NCBI GenBank assembly: GCA_016903675.1
Contig: JADQBA010000037.1
Span: 1-64,000, forward strand
DNA length: 64,000 nucleotides
From: Stigonema ocellatum SAG 48.90 = DSM 106950
GTDB taxonomy: Bacteria; Cyanobacteriota; Cyanobacteriia; Cyanobacteriales; Nostocaceae
Reading direction: 5' to 3'
The number at the start of each line of letters is the position of its first letter. The first letter of the stretch is position 1. This document shows, piece after piece, positions 61,965-64,000 of this stretch. The notes under the pieces are model-generated. The model had not been told where the DNA came from. It saw only the letters and a program-made list of their open reading frames with translations, and ran no database searches. Made by a program: the position numbers and the translations under genes.

Positions 61965-62073
61965 TACTCCCGAACCGCTACAAGATTACCGATGTTCTTC
62001 TCTTCTTTCTTCGTGTACTTCGCGTCTTTGCGGTTCATTCAAATAGGTAATCGCGAGACCGGTTCGGGAGTAA
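61965..62073. repeat. MITE-like element, family 2, second full copy
   Basis: The ends are TACTCCCGAACCGC and CGGTTCGGGAGTAAC, with AGATTACC / GGTAATCG inner arms. The core is CTTCTTTCTTCGTGTACTTC-type sequence, different from that of the copy at 19274-19370. It ends 4 bp from the ctaE stop. Confidence 0.8.
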
Positions 62074-62077
62074 CTTT

Positions 62078-62698
62078 TCAAAACAGGCTGAGAATATACA
62101 ACAGAGTGAAGAGAATAATCCAGATGATGTCTACGAAGTGCCAGTAGATTTCTGCCATTTCGATGCCAGTGTGTTTGGTAGCAGAATAGTGACCGGGAAG
62201 ACGCGATCGCCACAACACACCCAAAATCAACAACAGTCCCACAAAAACGTGTATACCGTGGAACCCAGTCATCAAGTAAAAACAGTTAGCAAATACATTA
62301 GTAGTCAGACCGTATCCCAAAGTCAAGTACTCATAAACCTGACCAAGTAAGAAAAGTGCGCCCATGATGGCAGTAATCTTGTACCATCGCCGCATTTCCT
62401 TGACATCGTTCTTTTTAATCGCCGTATCACCAAAGTGAATAACGAAACTACTAGAAACTAGAATGATGGTGTTAATTGTAGGCAACAATAGCTCTACTTC
62501 CGTTCCTTCTGGAGGCCAGACTTCATTAGTGCCTCGGAAAAACAAATAGGTGGCAAAAAATCCCCCAAACATGAGAGATTCAGAGGCGAGGAACGTCAAT
62601 AGTCCCCAAACTCGTAAATCCGCATGTTCTTCGTGATGCTCCACACTTATTGTATCTACAGAAACGGGATTGTTGACAATATGTTCTGCTGCTTCCAT
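62078..62698 (-). CDS. ctaE: Cytochrome c oxidase subunit III
   Basis: The 206-residue membrane protein has five helices typical of the short bacterial COX3: LRVWGLLTFLASESLMFGG, then LPTINTIILVSSSFVIHFG, GFHGIHVFVGLLLILGVLW and YWHFVDIIWIILFTLLYIL. It is part of the respiratory terminal oxidase and is encoded 64 bp downstream of ctaD, the usual ctaCDE order. It ends directly beside a family 2 repeat, which may have replaced any terminator. Confidence 0.96.
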   Translation of the reverse strand: MEAAEHIVNNPVSVDTISVEHHEEHADLRVWGLLTFLASESLMFGGFFATYLFFRGTNEVWPPEGTEVELLLPTINTIILVSSSFVIHFGDTAIKKNDVKEMRRWYKITAIMGALFLLGQVYEYLTLGYGLTTNVFANCFYLMTGFHGIHVFVGLLLILGVLWRSRLPGHYSATKHTGIEMAEIYWHFVDIIWIILFTLLYILSLF

Positions 62699-62762
62699 TG
62701 TTCAACCTTGAATAAATCTCTCTTAGTTCGTAGTAAGCGCTTAAGCGCTCACTACCAACCTT

Positions 62763-64000
62763 CTAATTTACAGGAATAGCCGTTTCAACTGTTTCTAGAA
62801 CAGCACTTTTTCCATTTTTACCGTAGTCGTAGGGACCGTGAGTGACAACGGGCAAAACTTCCCAGTTTTCAATGGCAGGTGGAGAACTCGTAGTCCATTC
62901 TAAGGTCTTAGCTTGCCAAGGATTATCACCTGCTTTGGGTCCAGCAATCCAACTCCAGATGATGTTGATGGTGAACGGAATCACTGATATCCCCAAGACA
63001 AAAGCACCAAAGGTACAAATTTGATTGAGGGTGATAAATTGTGGGTCGTACATTGCGACTCGTCGGGGCATTCCTTGCAAGCCTAACTCGTGCATAGGCA
63101 GGAAGGTCAAATTAGTACCGATGAAGGTGAGGATAAAGTGAACACGACCCCAGGTTTCATTCAGCATCCGCCCTGTCATCTTGGGGAACCAGTGATAAAT
63201 TCCGGCGTAGATGCCAAATACGGAACCGCCAAATAAGACGTAGTGGAAGTGCCCCACTACATAATAGGTATCGTGGACATGAATATCAAAGGGGGCTGTT
63301 CCCATGGTGACACCACTCAAACCACCCATGACGAACATGGACAACAAACCAACGGCGAATAGCATGGCACTGGTAAAGCGGATTTTTCCACCCCAGAGGG
63401 TTGCTACCCAACCGAAAATTTTCACGCCAGTGGGAACGGCAACAATGAGGGTGGAGATAGTGAAGAACATCCGCATCCAACCGGGTGTGCCGCTGGTAAA
63501 CATATGGTGTACCCAGACGAACAAACCTACAACGCAGATTGCCAAACTAGAGTAAGCGATCGCCTTATACCCAAAGATTGGCTTGCGGGCGTGAACCGGA
63601 ATCACCTCCGACATAATGCCGAAGATGGGCAGAATCATCAGATAAACTGCCGGGTGGGAATAGAACCAAAACAGGTGCTGGTAGATGACGACGTTACCGC
63701 CTGCATCTGGTTTGAAGAACGACGTACCAAAGTTCAGGTCAAACAACAACAGCACCAACCCCGCCGCTAACACTGGAGTGGAGAGAAGTGCTAAAACCGA
63801 GGTTGCCAACATCGCCCAGCAGAACAAGGGAAGCTGATCCCATTTCATGCTTGGAACTTTCATCTTCAGGATGGTGACCACAAAGTTCACCGAACCTAAA
63901 ATGGAGGAAGTTCCCACTAGGACGATGGCAAGTATCCACATGGTTTGTGCAGTGTTAGCTGTAACCAGGCTTAAGGGTGGGTAGGCTGTCCAACCAGATT
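62763..64000 (-). CDS. ctaD: Cytochrome c oxidase subunit I (5' part beyond the window)
   Basis: This is the catalytic subunit of the haem-copper oxidase. The minus-strand frame is open to the window end, so the M at 63941 is internal; upstream residues read SGWTAYPPLSLVTANTAQT. The copper-B/tyrosine region FYSHPAVYLMILPIFG, the VHHMF histidine pair, and the haem region HDTYYVVGHFHYVLFGG are present. About 412 of an expected 550-580 residues are visible. It forms an operon with ctaE; ctaC probably lies outside the window. Confidence 0.97.
   Translation of the reverse strand, partial: SGWTAYPPLSLVTANTAQTMWILAIVLVGTSSILGSVNFVVTILKMKVPSMKWDQLPLFCWAMLATSVLALLSTPVLAAGLVLLLFDLNFGTSFFKPDAGGNVVIYQHLFWFYSHPAVYLMILPIFGIMSEVIPVHARKPIFGYKAIAYSSLAICVVGLFVWVHHMFTSGTPGWMRMFFTISTLIVAVPTGVKIFGWVATLWGGKIRFTSAMLFAVGLLSMFVMGGLSGVTMGTAPFDIHVHDTYYVVGHFHYVLFGGSVFGIYAGIYHWFPKMTGRMLNETWGRVHFILTFIGTNLTFLPMHELGLQGMPRRVAMYDPQFITLNQICTFGAFVLGISVIPFTINIIWSWIAGPKAGDNPWQAKTLEWTTSSPPAIENWEVLPVVTHGPYDYGKNGKSAVLETVETAIPVN

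Noticed and set aside
63739..63941. ctaD start at the ATG 63941
   Set aside because: The frame stays open to the window edge with typical subunit I sequence upstream, so this methionine is internal.

Overview
This is cyanobacterial chromosome, most likely from a filamentous, possibly heterocyst-forming species of the Nostocales type. The evidence is a psaA-psaB pair (photosystem I), ctaE-ctaD (respiratory oxidase), an IctB-type protein, cyanoexosortase A, a chloroplast-type gap2, a TLP40/CYP38-type cyclophilin, many GCGATCGC (HIP1) octamers, and heptanucleotide STRR tandem repeats between genes. The genus cannot be fixed from the sequence alone. I see no rRNA, tRNA or CRISPR array.

Layout. 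0.3-6 kb: a large di-haem peroxidase-like protein, a TauE/DUF1634 pair and a DUF202 membrane protein, separated by dispersed palindromic elements. 6-12 kb: a cysteine-free Rrf2 regulator divergent from cysE, a broken TnpB, a site-2 protease, a GHL10 glycosidase-like protein and a gamma-glutamylcyclotransferase-like protein. 12-19 kb: an exopolysaccharide/exosortase locus on the minus strand (DegT aminotransferase, cyanoexosortase A, its partner protein, an outer-membrane export protein, a Wzc-like chain-length/ATPase protein). 20-32.5 kb: a degenerate histidine kinase, ictB, smpB, two rhomboid proteases around a ferritin-like protein, a cyclophilin, thiL, gap2 and nadD. 32.8-38.9 kb: murC-murB, an EbfC-type protein, a LuxR-type response regulator and an AtzE/AtzG-like amidase pair.

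38.9-44 kb is an accessory region. A RAYT transposase (REP-associated tyrosine transposase) lies among copies of a GGTGGGCACTGCCCACC palindrome. It is followed by a thioredoxin-NHL protein and a plasmid-like module (ribbon-helix-helix protein, repeated TGCTAAACGTG sites, winged-helix protein). 44-51.3 kb: glutaminase, a lipoprotein, then psaA-psaB with a terminator. 51.3-59.6 kb is a second accessory region. It holds gene remnants (including an ABC bacteriocin-type exporter fragment), then a PLD-SNF2 helicase and a large Eco57I-type DNA methyltransferase that together look like a compact phage-defence or restriction system. 59.6-64 kb: an ArsC/NifO-like protein, a cupin dioxygenase-like protein, a helical-repeat protein, and ctaE with ctaD running off the window end.

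The most distinctive feature is the density and modular structure of the dispersed repeats. One family has conserved ends (TATAGCAATCCTAAAT...) around several unrelated cores, including the palindrome likely used by the RAYT. A second family ends in CCCGAACCGC, and a third is a GACGCGATTAATCGCGTC palindrome. Several genes have been cut or altered next to, or by, such elements.
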